Assembly (NCBI RefSeq): GCF_029852145.1
Contig: NC_079975.1
Location: 23,627,364 to 23,691,363, forward strand
Direction: 5' to 3'
Origin: Microplitis mediator
Taxonomy: Eukaryota; Arthropoda; Insecta; Hymenoptera; Braconidae
Length of the DNA stretch: 64,000 nt
Shown: in pieces, positions 47,701-59,475 of the stretch
Layout of the letters: the number at the start of each line of letters is the position of its first letter
Position numbering within the stretch: position 1 is the first letter of the stretch
The notes under the pieces: generated by a model
What the model saw: only the letters and a program-made list of their open reading frames with translations
Told to the model about the DNA's origin: nothing
Database searches by the model: none
Program-made: the position numbers and the translations under genes

Positions 47701-49216
47701 ATTACATACATAAATCGAATAAGTGGTAAATTTTTTAATTTTTCTACGTTTATTTAAATAGTAATAAATAACTTTAGATAGCAATTTATCGATTTTTTTT
47801 CATATTAATTTTGATATACGAAATTACAAATTTTGCTCTTCTATATGTATCAAATTTTAATATAAATAATAGCCATTTTGTAATATATAATGATCCTGGT
47901 TTGATATTAGTATACAAATATACTAATTTTAAGTTAAAAATAAACTACAAGCTATTCAAATTTTGAGCATCATTTTTTTCCGTGTAACAGTTCTCCTTAT
48001 CGGCTTGAAATTAACTTGTTTCTTACTGGCTGCTGACACTGAACCTTAAAGTTCCGATGCAGGTAATCATGAAAAATATGGTGTGTGACTCAGGATGAGT
48101 CTTGTTTCATCCCTTGTCACACAATATACTATTTGTCGTGATAACTTACTCGATTGTAATCATAATGAAGTGGCTTAACACAAATAGCCAAATCTTGGCG
48201 TGTTTTTGGCCGATGCTCTGGACGATTTTGTATAAGAATTCTATTCGCTGGTGATGTGCGTAGTTTTGCAACAACACTTACCGATTCAGGTAATGATATC
48301 GTTGTTGAATCTGACAACGTAGGCGCTTCATTAGGCAGTTGGCATATTACAAAACAAGCGCTGTACTTTAAGTTCCAATTTTCTCTAATAACTTTTATTT
48401 TAGCAGCCACCGTCACTGATAATGTGACATTTGTATTATTTCGTTCAAAACGATACCACAGTCTACACCAAACCCGTTCGGGAGTTCGTGTTTTCGTTGC
48501 ACCGATTACTCTTATTAAGCCGGGCGATTTATTTAACGTTATTTTACCTTTTAATTTTGATGATTGCATAATATTTGAATTTGAACTGCCGCCATTACGG
48601 CCACCGACAGCTCTGTCGTCATAATACGCCGAGTAAACGAAAAATTTGAACCTTAAATAGATAAAAATAATTAGTAAAAATAAGTTTGGCAATGAAACAA
48701 ATTAATTTACCTCGTGTTTGTAACTGGGAGCCACTCAGCGTGAGTAATTTGTAAATTTGGATCAAGTGGTGGCAATCTAACTTCCACACTGGGTGGTAAA
48801 CTAGAGATACCACGTGGGTCTGAAGGTATTGCTTCAGCAGCTTTTGATTCTAAATTATTGTTCATTAAAAGTAAACCTATTTGTGCATCAAAACCACCTT
48901 TCAAAGTTGCATAGTCATCAGCAACAACTTCTTCATAGTCGGGGCGATCTAGGGCTGACGCTAATCGATGTCCACTTCGGTGACCACCAAATGCTCCCGT
49001 TCTACTATTACCGCTACGTTTTTCGTCGATTAAAAATATTTCTGTCAGTACTATTATTCCGAACACTGCGAAGAACATTACGACCAACATAAAAGACATG
49101 TTGGCTCGATCCTTAAGGACATTGGAATTTGAACGGCCAGTATTTGAACCGGATCCACCGGAGATTATACTGTATCCTGACCTTCGTGTCCCCATTCTCG
49201 TAACCATTATCACCAC
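44792..49216 (-). CDS. Glycosyltransferase family 92 (DUF23) type II membrane protein, complete, 4 exons
   Basis: Minus-strand exons 48711-49216, 48150-48651, 46442-46752 and 44792-45299 join in phase to 608 residues. Residues 1-40 are a basic cytosolic tail, 41-63 (SFMLVVMFFAVFGIIVLTEI) a signal anchor, then a luminal stem and the GT92 domain from about 190 to 560. Motifs: DLAICVKPLHYDYNR before exon 3, REIRTEGLFAALNDCLYR, the metal-binding DLDE at about 422-425, and HHYR at about 538-541 near the end of the domain. Founding members transfer galactose to core fucose of N-glycans in the Golgi of nematodes; the acceptor of this insect protein is unknown. Two in-frame ATGs (49216 and 49207) are possible; both give the same anchor. 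Introns 2 and 3 hold family H and B elements. Confidence 0.9.
45675..46362. mobile_element. Family-B element, copy 2
   Basis: 688 bp in GT92 intron 3, AAGGTAAAAGTCCCTATACC at the left and GGCTTTTACTTT at the right; reverse complement of 666-1356 throughout. Confidence 0.8.
47142..47985. mobile_element. Family-H element, copy 2 (uninterrupted)
   Basis: In GT92 intron 2. Left ACACGGAAAAAACAGAATA, right GAGCATCATTTTTTTCCGTGT; reverse complement of 20747-22090 but without that copy's nested insert, so it marks the empty site near 47655. Confidence 0.75.
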
Positions 49217-49552
49217 GTTACCTTAATTATTAGTAATGCATTTGTTAATTATTATCTACGGTTTAAATACTATCTAAATTTACAAATTAAAAATTACTAA
49301 AAACTAGCGCGCTATTGCCGTACTTCCGCGTTTATTTTTTAATCACTTATTTTATTAAAAAAAAATTTTTTTTATGATTTAATGCAATAATAATAAAATT
49401 ATATTGTGTTAATTCTTAAAACTAAGTCAATTTATAATATATTCTATCAATGAAATTTCGGTGTGTAGGAGTTGTAATCTTGCAAAAATACAATAGAAAA
49501 TTTACGAGATTCCTTAGAAAGATAATCGGTCTCGAACCTCCTTAACAGAATA

Positions 49553-50360
49553 CAGGGTGGCCACAAAGAAATGATTTCAAAATTCCCTGATGTTTCCCGG
49601 TTTTCCAGTAAAGTTTTTCACATTTTTCCCTGATTTAGAAATTTTATTCGGATCATTTAGATATTCAAAGTTTTTATTATATTTTCATTTTTAATAATTA
49701 AATTTGATGATTAAATCATGCGAGAGACAAGAAAAAATGGCAATAAAATAAATTAGTATTGCCTACTTTTGATTATTCGATGTTAAAAATGTATAAGTTA
49801 AAATATTTAATAAGAAATTTTATGATTTAAATAAATTCAAAATACACTGGTTACAAAAATTAAGGGATATTAAAAAAATTTCAAATTTTTTATTAATTTT
49901 CAACAGTTTGTAACTCGAAGGAAAATGGTCGTACAATAAAAACAAAAAGTCAAACTGTAGCTTCAAGAGTCTAGTTTTCTGATCTGGGTCTTTAAATTTT
50001 TTTTGAAGCTCGAAGACCGTTTTTAAGACGACCAAAAATTTGGTAAATTTCTCTTTCGATAGTTTTCTTAGGATTACTCCGGAACCGCATACACTAAAAA
50101 AATTTAAAGACCAGATCAAAAAACTAAACACTTGAAGCTACAATTTGCCTTTTTTGTTTTTGTTGTATGACCATTTTCCTTCGAGTTACAATCTGTTGAA
50201 AATCACTTAAAAATTTGAAATTTTTTGAATATCCCTTAATTTTTATAGCTGGTATATAATTGAAAATTTTTTTAATTTTGAACTGTTACAATTTAATTCC
50301 CGGATACTTTTCGAAATTTCCTGACATTTCCATGATATTTCCCGGTTCGTGGTCACCCTG
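49553..50360. mobile_element. 808-bp element with CAGGGTGGCCAC ends (family I)
   Basis: Ends CAGGGTGGCCACAAAGAAAT and TTTCCCGGTTCGTGGTCACCCTG; the subterminal TTTCCCGG/CCGGGAAA words also pair. AGAATA flanks both sides (49547-49552 and 50361-50366). Interior is an imperfect palindrome (GACCATTTTCCTTCGAGTTA and its complement). A 168-bp relative is at 63776-63943. The minus-strand 103-codon frame inside is an arm translation. Confidence 0.75.
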
Positions 50361-50363
50361 AGA

Positions 50364-50470
50364 ATATAACAGAATTTAAATTTTCAATTGTTGAATTCTG
50401 TTTTGCAGAATTCGTCAGAATTGAGTAGAATTAAAATTTTTAATTCAGTCGAATTCAGCTGTTTAATCAG
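50364..50470. repeat. AATTC-word element fragment
   Basis: Right end of a family-F copy only (GAATTCAGCTGTTTAATCAGG). It abuts the 808-bp element, which probably inserted into it and removed or displaced the left end. Confidence 0.55.
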
Positions 50471-51040
50471 GCCAACGACACTCACATTTTGATAGTAAAA
50501 TGCTATCTAATACAATACCTCAACATTTTAAACTAAATTCCAGTTAATTATTAACCTATCCCTGTATTTTTTATTATATATTTATATAGTTACATGGTGA
50601 TAAGATAACATATTTAATTCCGGAACGTTCTTCCGTAAACTACTTACGCTATATCTAAAAATTGTATACCACAGCTACTCCCGGGTCAAAAACTTTTTTT
50701 TATAAAGATATTTTATTTTGCACACCTCCAACACGAAGCGGAAAGGTTGTGCTCTAACGGACTTGTCAAGGTCACAATTTCCTCACATTAACGAGTTTAT
50801 TTTTGTTATTGCTATTAATTAGGTACAGAATGAATTTTTCAAAATTAAAACAAAATTTATTTATCTATTCGAGTCAATTTTTTTTTTAAATTTAAAATAA
50901 AGTTGAAAGTCTCAGAAACTGGGACAGTGTCAATAACCGAGCCCTTTACCTTAAGTTAATTTATATTTTATACTTCTGACTGATCAAAACTTCTTATTAA
51001 CTCTCACTAATTCTTTTTAAATTTAAAATAAAAAATTTTT
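50471..51040. other. Gene-free stretch upstream of GT92
   Basis: AT-rich with no repeat or gene that I recognise, apart from GCACACCTCCAACACGAAGC near 50730 standing out in composition. Confidence 0.3.
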
Positions 51041-53290
51041 TGATCCAGAAGTCAGCAGACAATTAACAATTTTTCAATTTTTTTTTTCAAAACGTCAAAT
51101 GATTTTTAAAAAAATCTAAAAATATGCACATGTAGGAATTTAAAAAAACTACAAGTGCAATTTTTTAATACATTTTTTTTTTAATAATTTATTGTTTTGA
51201 AAAAAATCCAAAAATTATTAGACGTCGGCTAACTTCAGTATCATAAAATTGAAACAAAGTAAATAATTAACTAAATAATTACTAATATTTAATATAAAAC
51301 AAATTTAATCACACAGTACTTACTGGTACATCAAAAAACGACTGAGAATTTGCCATTGAGCATATGGATGCTCTTCATACTCTATTGTTCTGTAATTATA
51401 TAATGTCATGTACAAACATACTAATCAAAAAAAATTTTTAATTCTACTTCGTTCTCATTCACTTAACACACGTGCGTACAACAAAAAATATCAGAACGTA
51501 AATTAAATTAATCAAGTAACTTAATAACAATTAAGTAATTGAGGGTTTAATTTATCAAATTAGTGTTCGTACACACGTTTTATTTTTATTTCAATTACCA
51601 ACACTTTTTTTTTAACAAACAAATCACTGAAATTTAATTGATGAATTAAAAAAAAAAGTGCAATCAATAACTGTCAATATTTTTGTCATAACTCTAGAGA
51701 TCTTTACTAAATATGACGTAAAACTATTTATTAATTTAAACATGTACTACTTAAATTTAATGATAGTCTATAAACCATCGATTTAATTCATTCTCTCATT
51801 GCCATAAGAATTTTTTTTTTAAATTTAAAAAGTTTTAATGATCCTGAAGGTAGCAGGCAATTAAAAATTTTTGAATTTTTTTTTCGACCAATTGCGAAAA
51901 AAAAAAATCTAAAAATATGCACATGTAGAAAATTAAAAAAACTAAAGGTGCAATTATTTAAAATATTTTTTTTTTATAATTTATTGTTTTTAAAAAAATC
52001 CAAAAATTATCAGACGTCGGCTAAATTCAGTATCATAAAATTTTAATTTATTTAAATGAGTGAATGTATCAGGCATCAGACGATAGTAAAGTTAGCAGAC
52101 ATTTGAAATTTAAAAAAATTTTTTTATTAGACAAATAACGAAAAAAAAAAATTTCTAAAAAAATGCACATGTCGGAAATTTCACAAACTATAAATCCAAA
52201 AATTTTTTAATGTCTGCTGACTTTATTTTCATCAGGCATCAGACAAATTTTAAATTCCAATAACTAGAGTAAATAATTAAAAAAAAATTAATTAAAAAAA
52301 ATACACTTATAAATTTCAAATTTTTTTAAATGCGCATTTTTTAAAAATTTTATTTGACTAATTATTTACTCTAGTTATTAATAATTTTTAATTTGTCTGA
52401 TGTCTGCTACACTCACACTCACTTAGTTAATTAATATAAATAAAGATAATTAATTGCAAATTATTCATTAATTTTCGAAATATTAATTGAAATTGTACAC
52501 AGAAAAAAATGAACCATATTAATTAAGAAATGACAGGTAATTTAATGATAAATTTATCAGTAAATACGATCATTTTAAATGGTAATTTTTTTGATCTTGA
52601 ACTTAACAGGCAATTGATAATTTTTTCAAAAAATAAAAAATATGCACACCCAGAAAATTAAAAAAACTAAAGGTGCAATTTTTTTAAATATTTTTTTTTT
52701 ATAATTTATTGTTTTTTAAAAAATCCAAAAATTATCAGACCTCGGCTAAATTCCGTATCATAAAGTTTTATTTTTTTTAAATGAGTGTGAATGTAGCAGA
52801 CATCAGACATATTTGAAATTCCTAATAACTAGAGTAAATAATTTAAAAAAATGCACTTATAAATTTCAAATTTTTTTAAATTTTATTTTACTAATTATTT
52901 ACTCTAGTTATTAATAATTTTTAATTTCTCTGATGTCTGCTACACTCACACTCACTTAGTTAATTAATATCAATAAAGATAATTAATTGTAAATTATTCA
53001 TTAACTTTCGAAATATAAATTGAAATTGTACACAGAAAAAAATGAACCATATTAATTAAGAAATGACAAGTAATTTTATGATAAATTTATCAGTAAATAC
53101 GATCATTTTAAATGGTAATTTTTTTTTATCCTGAACTTAACAGACGATTGATAATTTTTTCAAAAAATAAAAAATATGCACACCTAGAAAATTTAAAAAA
53201 CTATAGGTGCAATTTTTTAAAATATTTTATTTTTTTTTAATTTATCGTTTTTAAAAGAATCAAAAACTATTAGTCGGCTAAATATCAAAA
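51041..53290. repeat. Array of family-C and family-E MITEs with a tandem duplication
   Basis: Family-C copies at about 51041-51244, 51839-52036, 52080-52235, 52590-52762 and 53130-53285, and family-E copies at about 52240-52430 and 52795-52965. Part of the array is duplicated with a shift of about 533 bp: the block from about 52240 to 52770 recurs at about 52785-53290. Confidence 0.65.
51324..51389 (-). other. Possible isolated exon (non-coding 5' exon or orphan)
   Basis: 66 bp bounded on the minus strand by ATTACAG and GTAAGTACT, both good splice signals. One frame is open and reads TIEYEEHPYAQWQILSRFLM, unusually protein-like for this AT-rich region, but I find no flanking exon that joins it. 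If spliced to the GT92 first exon it would be 5' untranslated. A second possible exon, 53464-53510 on the same strand, ends at GTGAGTG. Confidence 0.3.
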
Positions 53291-54721
53291 ATTTATAACG
53301 TATTGTAAAATTTTTAGTTGGGAATTTTGAAATTTTCTGAACTGACATCCAGGTTCTGGGTTTTAATTTCCATCACTAATTTTAAAAATTAATTACTCTG
53401 TGTATAAATAAACAAATAAATGTGTACATAAAAAATGATGACTAACACTCACGATTAGTGGCGGCATGTTATAGTACTTCGTTGTTCTAAATAGATAAAT
53501 TATTTGCGTATCTAAATAACCAATTAAATGTCATTAGATTAATATAACGGCAGCGATAGTTTTAGTAATCATTTTTTTATAAAATAAAACTAAACACTTT
53601 TAAATAATTATTTGAATAATTCATCAATGACCTTTATTTTTAAACACTTATTCACAGAATAAATAATTGTAATAATTATTTACATTTATATTTATATTTA
53701 TGTTACAGTTATTAAGTACATAAATTATTTATTTTATAAATTTATATTGAGTTCTTGATGTCACGGATCCTTTATGGATAGTAAATATATTTTATATATT
53801 ACAGAGTCATCAGGAAACTCAATACGCGCACGCGTTACTGGAAAAATCGATTTTACAAATATCAAATACTTTTACTTAAATATTTTATTGTTACTGTACA
53901 ATTTATTTATTTATATATTCCCGGGTAAAAAAAAACATTCGGTACAAAAATAATCATGTCAGTGAACTTCAAAAATTGAAATAGTTCTGAACTTTGAATT
54001 GAACATTTTTGGAACTAGAAAATAAATAGAAGTGAGAAAAATTTTTAACTGGTGTGGAATTTTCTTGAGGGTTTATATTTTTTTTTTGAATTTTTTAAGC
54101 AAAAATGATTTGAATTACAAATTTTGTGAGTTCATAATTAGTTCCAAATACTCATTTTTTGAACGACTACGAAAAGTGAAAAAAAACTGACCCAAAAAGT
54201 TTTAACAAAAGTCAAAAAATGTTGATAAATATTTTCAAATAATTTTTATTTTTTTTTTTACCTCATACCTGAATAATTTCGATAAGAGTCCCCGTGTAAA
54301 AAAATTCGTTTCAAAAAAATTCCGAAAAAGTTCGACATGTGGAACATGTAAACTTTAAACAGATTGGAATTTTAAGTGGAACATTTGTAATTTTTATAGT
54401 AAAAAAAAAGTTTATGGCGTAAAAATTTTTATTAAACGTATTTCTGCTTTTGAAAAGTTCAAAAAAATCTAATTTGAAATTTATTATGACCGTTTATTGA
54501 TTCTTTTGAGGCCATTAATTTTTAATTCTAACTTTGTCGGAACTAGGGTAAAAGTAGTAAAAATACGTTTTGAGATATATCTCAAAAAGTTCCACTTGAA
54601 GTTCTAATCCGTCTCAAGTTTAAAAGTTCTGCATGTCGAACTTTTTTAGAATTTTTTTTACAGGGTCGTAAATGTTCATAACTCCTCATTAATTCCTTTT
54701 TTTTTTTTTAATGTTCTTTAC
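53291..54721. other. Gene-free stretch
   Basis: No gene seen. 53930-54700 has many TTTTGGAAC, GTTCCA and AAAAAGTTC words and looks like a decayed word-type element whose ends (CCCGGGTAAAAAAAAACATT near 53920 and TTTTTTTACAGGG near 54660) are roughly inverted. Confidence 0.35.
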
Positions 54722-55420
54722 AGAGAGAAGCTGGTCTGAGATACAAAACAAAAACATATTTTTGTGATTTTTTTTTCCAGAGTACCTTCTTTATTAAAAT
54801 TTTCAAAATTTGTGACATTATTAAGCATCGTTCCAAGAATATTCTGCTAAATTTTCATAAAAAAATATTGAAAAATAAGCCAGTGGTAGTGGGGAGAGAC
54901 GAGCACTAAAAAAAGTCTACGCCGTAGGCGGGATAACTCACGACTGCTTCATTGAAAATCAAAAAACCAAAAAGATTTCTTTAGTACATAAGTTTATTTT
55001 GAATTTGAACGAAGGAATAAACAAAATATTCATTTTTGAAGTTTTGGTAAAGGTGCAATAAAAAAACTCGGATTTTTCCCAAAAATTCTTCCTTTTGTTT
55101 AATTAAAAAATAAGTAGTTATTGAAAAAATAAAATCCTTCGTTCAAATCCAAGATAAACTGATGTACTAAAGAAATCTTTTTGGTTTTTTGATTTCAGAT
55201 GAAGCAGTCATGAGTTATCCTGCCTATGGAGACTTTTTTTAGTGACTCGTCTCTCCCCACTACCACTGGCTTATTTCTCAATATTTTTTTCCGAAAATTT
55301 ATCAGAATATTCTTGGAATGATGCTTAATAATGTCACAAATTTTAAGAATTTTAATAAAGAAACTCTTAAAAGAAAATTACAAAAATATCCTCTTTTTTT
55401 TGTATCTCAGACCAGCCTCC
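54722..55420. mobile_element. Palindromic MITE (family A), copy 3
   Basis: CTGGTCTGAGATACAAAAC at the left and TGTATCTCAGACCAGCCTCC at the right, arms with GGGGAGAGACGAG. Just downstream of the DUS4L 3' end. Confidence 0.75.
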
Positions 55421-55607
55421 TTAAATCCAAAAATTTAAAAAAAAATCGCGCAGGAAAAGCCTTTACCAGTTGGAAACTGTTCACTTTCTAATTTTTTAAA
55501 AATTCCAAAAATGTTCACCTTAAAATTCTCACCTATCCCAATTTTGGAAGTTCACTGCCGTGAACGTTTTTGGAATTTTTCTTACACGTGTTTATTATAA
55601 AAAGAAA

Positions 55608-58441
55608 TTAAATATTGTCATTAAAAATACTTGAAAAAAATGATTCATTTTTATCATCAGTATCATTCATCAAAACATCTAATGAATTTCGTTTTCTTTC
55701 TAATGGACTAACATTATAATCACAATCAATTGGCTTAAGATAATGATAATTATCATCTGTGTAAGAAAATTGTGGTCTTATGTTGTAATAAGAATCGATA
55801 AAATCATAAACAGATTGCGAGGTTTTTAAATTATTGAATATCAATCTTTCGTCATACGGTAAAATTTTTTCCAGCATAAAAACAAGATGTTGATGTAATG
55901 TAAGAAATTTAGTAGGAATTGCTGCTGTGATGTCAAGCCAGTCTTGAATGCAACTCAAAGGAGTAACTGATGATCCAGAAAATATTGATGGGTTTTTTAA
56001 AATTCCACCAGCAATCATCACACCCTGACACTTTGACTCTGCATGTAAATTTTCAGCGTCTTCTAGAGATCTGACATTCCCATTAGCGATCAAAGGAATT
56101 TGTACGCAATCGCGAATTAATTTAAGACCTTCCATATTTATTGGTTCCTTTCTCATTTGTGGAGTTCGCGCGTGAATTGTTAAAAATGACACTCCAGCAT
56201 GTTCCATTGTTTTACAAAAATTTATACTCTTATTTATGTCATTCAATAAACGAATTTTAACTGATACTGTAAATGGTTTAGGAATACGATTTCTTACTTG
56301 GGAAATTAAGTCTTTAACCAGTTGGGGATTTTCAAGTAATTTAGCGCCGTAACCATCACTCATTACCCATCTTTGAGGACATCCACAATTTAAATCTACT
56401 CCACTGCAGTACCTAATTAATAAATTATATAAATATAAATAATAATTCTTAAATATAATTGAATTGTTTATTTGAGATACCCCATAAGTATGTACCTGAA
56501 AATTGGAACGTTTTCGCGCAACGAAAATGAAAAAAATTTATGCAATTTGACTGCTTAAAAGTGACTCAAGGTAATTGGAAGTGGCTACAATTTTCGGCAT
56601 CAATATGCGGAAAATTTCAGAAATCTAGTCATCCATTAGATTTTTTTACTTTTCAATTTTTTTTTTTCATTCCCTGGAAAACGTTTCGATCTTCAGTTAC
56701 ATCCATGAGTCATGTTTTTTTCGAAATTGGGTTCTTTGGATATCCCCCCATAGAAATTAATAAAAATATGCATCAAATCAGCGTTTAAAAAAAAATTAAC
56801 GGGGGTGACAAAAATTTCATTTAATTGAGAAACTCCATAAGTCAATGACTTAAATGAACATATGCAGTTTTAGTTTTACAAAAATAATTTTTTTTAAATT
56901 TAAAATTCGCGCTTTTTTTGAAAATAAATTTTAAATGTTGTTTTATTTTTGACTGTTGTATGTCTAATTAAAATGTTGAATTTAATTATTATTTTTTGTA
57001 ATTTCTGGGGTTCAGAATTCAAATACATATTTTATACTTCATTTTATCAGTGTAATAAATGATTTGAGTAGAAATAAATAAATAAACAATGATTTGATAA
57101 CTTTTTTCCGTTTGGTTGAGAAACTCCATAAGTCAATTAATTTTAAATAATTTTTTCAAGTAGTTTCAATTACAAAGTTAAATTTTTCTTATTTGAATCT
57201 TTTTCAGAGACGCTAACATTATTGTCTTCAATTATTTATTTATTATTTTAATGTCAAGTTTTTCCAGAAAAATGTTTTTTGTGTTTCCTGGAAAATTTTG
57301 TTTTCTTGACTTATGGGGTTTCTCAAATAAACAATTCAATTATAAATTCAAATTAATTGCATGCAGAAAATTAAAAAACTACAGGTGCAATTTTTTAAAA
57401 TATTTTTTTTTCTGAATTTATCGTTTTTGAACAAATTCAAAAATTAGTAGACATCGGCTAATTTATGATCCTAAAGTTGACAGACAATTAATAATTTTCC
57501 GATTTTTTTTTCTACAATTTAATTAAAAAAAAAAAAAAAACTAAAAATATGCACTTGTATAAAATTTAAAAGACTTCATGTGCAATTTTTTTTAATATTT
57601 TTTTTTTTCTAAATTTATCGTTTTTAAAAAAATTCAAATTTATTAGACGTCGGCTACTTGCAGTATCGTCACATAACTTTAACTTTAATGTCAATGATAT
57701 AAAATTTAAATTGAAAAATTGACTTTTTGTAATTAACATCCCCCTTAATATATAATACTCTCATGTCAACAATAAAAAAATAATTGCACATATATGTGTC
57801 CTCATTTCCCGTTAATTAATGAGGGTGAATGCAGCAGACATCAGACAAATTTAAAATTTTAAATGAATAGAGTAAATAATTGCGAAATAAAATTTTAAAA
57901 AAACGCGCGTTTTAAAAATTTTTAAATTAATGAGTGCATTTTCTCTAAATTTTATTTTTTGATTTATTTACTTTATTCATTTATAATTTTAAATTTGTCT
58001 GATGTCTGCTACATTCACATTAATTAATTAATTAATTAGTTATACTGAGTACGGACGTAAACAACAAAAGAATGATAATAAATTATACTTACGGAGCAAC
58101 AAGTTCAGCTGCATCAGCAAAATCACAAGTATTTTTGGCAGCAAATTGAACAATCAGTGGTTTATCTCCAGCATTTGTTGAAAATTCATTGTCACGTGCT
58201 TCCTTAGATTTTACAAATGAATCAGCCAAGATCATGGGTGTAAAACAAATATCGCAATTGTAACGTCTCACTAGTGTTCGGAAAGCCAATCTAAATTAAA
58301 ATTAAAATTAAAATTAAGTTTACTGTAATTACTCATTTAAATTACAAACAAATAAAATACTTACTTGCTGTATCGCACCATTGGCGCACAAACTCTTGTC
58401 ATTTCGGGTGCTTGCAATAATTCTAATATGTCTACTGACAT
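55608..58441 (-). CDS. Dus4l: tRNA-dihydrouridine(20a/20b) synthase, DUS4L type, complete, 3 exons
   Basis: Minus-strand exons 58365-58441, 58093-58290 and 55608-56412 join in phase to 359 residues (human DUS4L is about 317). It is an FMN-dependent TIM barrel followed by a helical domain. Motifs: CAPMVRYSK at the FMN-binding start, IVQFAAKN, VDLNCGCPQRW with the proposed catalytic Cys at 103, VSVKIRL, TIHART (FMN/RNA His), and PLIANGNVRS with MIAGGIL for phosphate binding. The family reduces uridine to dihydrouridine in the D loop of tRNA using NAD(P)H. The C-terminal 40 residues are acidic and not conserved. AATAAA on the minus strand lies at 55591-55596, only about 12 bp past the stop, so the 3' untranslated region is very short. 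It is divergent from the proteasome gene. Confidence 0.93.
56455..57343. mobile_element. Element with CCCATAAGT ends in DUS4L intron 2
   Basis: Left ATAATTGAATTGTTTATTTG followed by CCCCATAAGT, right ACTTATGGGG followed by CAAATAAACAATTCAATTAT: a terminal inverted repeat of about 35 bp. The phrase GAGAAACTCCATAAGTCAAT recurs inside at about 56827 and 57118. No coding frame of note. Confidence 0.65.
57360..58015. repeat. Family-C and family-E MITEs in DUS4L intron 2
   Basis: Family C at about 57365-57470 (partial) and 57470-57668; family E at about 57816-58015 (GAGGGTGAATGCAGCAGACA to GTCTGCTACATTCACATTAA). Confidence 0.6.
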
Positions 58442-59475
58442 TGTGCATTATTATTATATTAATAAAATTAATTAACCAGAGATGTAATTATTTGAAAAAT
58501 GAATAAAAATATTTATAGTTTGAATTTACTATTTTTATAAATTATTTTGACAGGCGGATCGAGGGATTCTAACCAAATCCAACGTGTCAGAGCTCAGAAC
58601 ACATAACAATCAAACCAACTCCCTCTATAATAATGAAAGTAAATGTAGCAGACATTAGACAATTTATAATTCTAAATAAATAAATTAATTTTAAAAAATT
58701 CGCACTGATTTTTAAATTATTCAAAATTATTTTTCATTTTTATTCTATTACATTTTGTTTATTTATTCAAAAATTTTTTAAATTCCTAATTGTCAGTTAC
58801 GTTCACACTCATTTATAAATCACGAATGAGCTTGAAAAATTTAATGAAAAGGTGAAAATATTTTTTGGTTTTTTTTCAGTGTTCAATATAATTAATTAAA
58901 CTTAATGATCCACAAATTGACTTGAGTGTGAATTTAGCGGACAGGTGGAAATTTTTTAAATTTTTGAATAAATAAATAAATTGTAAGGAATGAAAATTTA
59001 AAAATCTGTACTTAGATAATTGAAAATCCAGTACGCGCATTTTTTTCCATTTCATTATTTTAAATGATTAATTTATTTATTCAAAATTTATAAATTGTCT
59101 CATGTTTGCTACATTCACATTCATAAATTAATGAGACTGAAGTTAGCCGACGTCTGATAATTTTTGAATTTTTTTTTCAACAATTTAATTTAAAAAAAAA
59201 AATATTTGAAAAAATTGCACCCACAGTTTTTAAAATTTTTTACATGTGCATTTTTTTAGTTTTCTTTTTTTTAAATTAAATTATTAAAAAAAAAATCCAA
59301 AAATTGTTAATTGTTTTCTGACTTCAGAATCATCATAAATTAACAGACATTTAACAATTTTCGGATTTTTTTTTCAACAAATTAACGACAAAAATAACTA
59401 AAAATATGCTCGTGTAGAAAATTTAAAAAACCATAAGTGCAATTTTTTCAAATATTTTTTTTTTATGATTTATTA
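58442..59475. repeat. MITEs in the DUS4L/PSMA4 divergent intergenic region
   Basis: Family E at about 58630-58815 and 58925-59125; family C at about 59125-59335 and 59336-59475. No gene. Confidence 0.6.

Noticed and set aside
49820..50131. 103-codon minus-strand frame in the 808-bp element
   Set aside because: Lies across the arms of an imperfect palindrome and has no recognisable domain.
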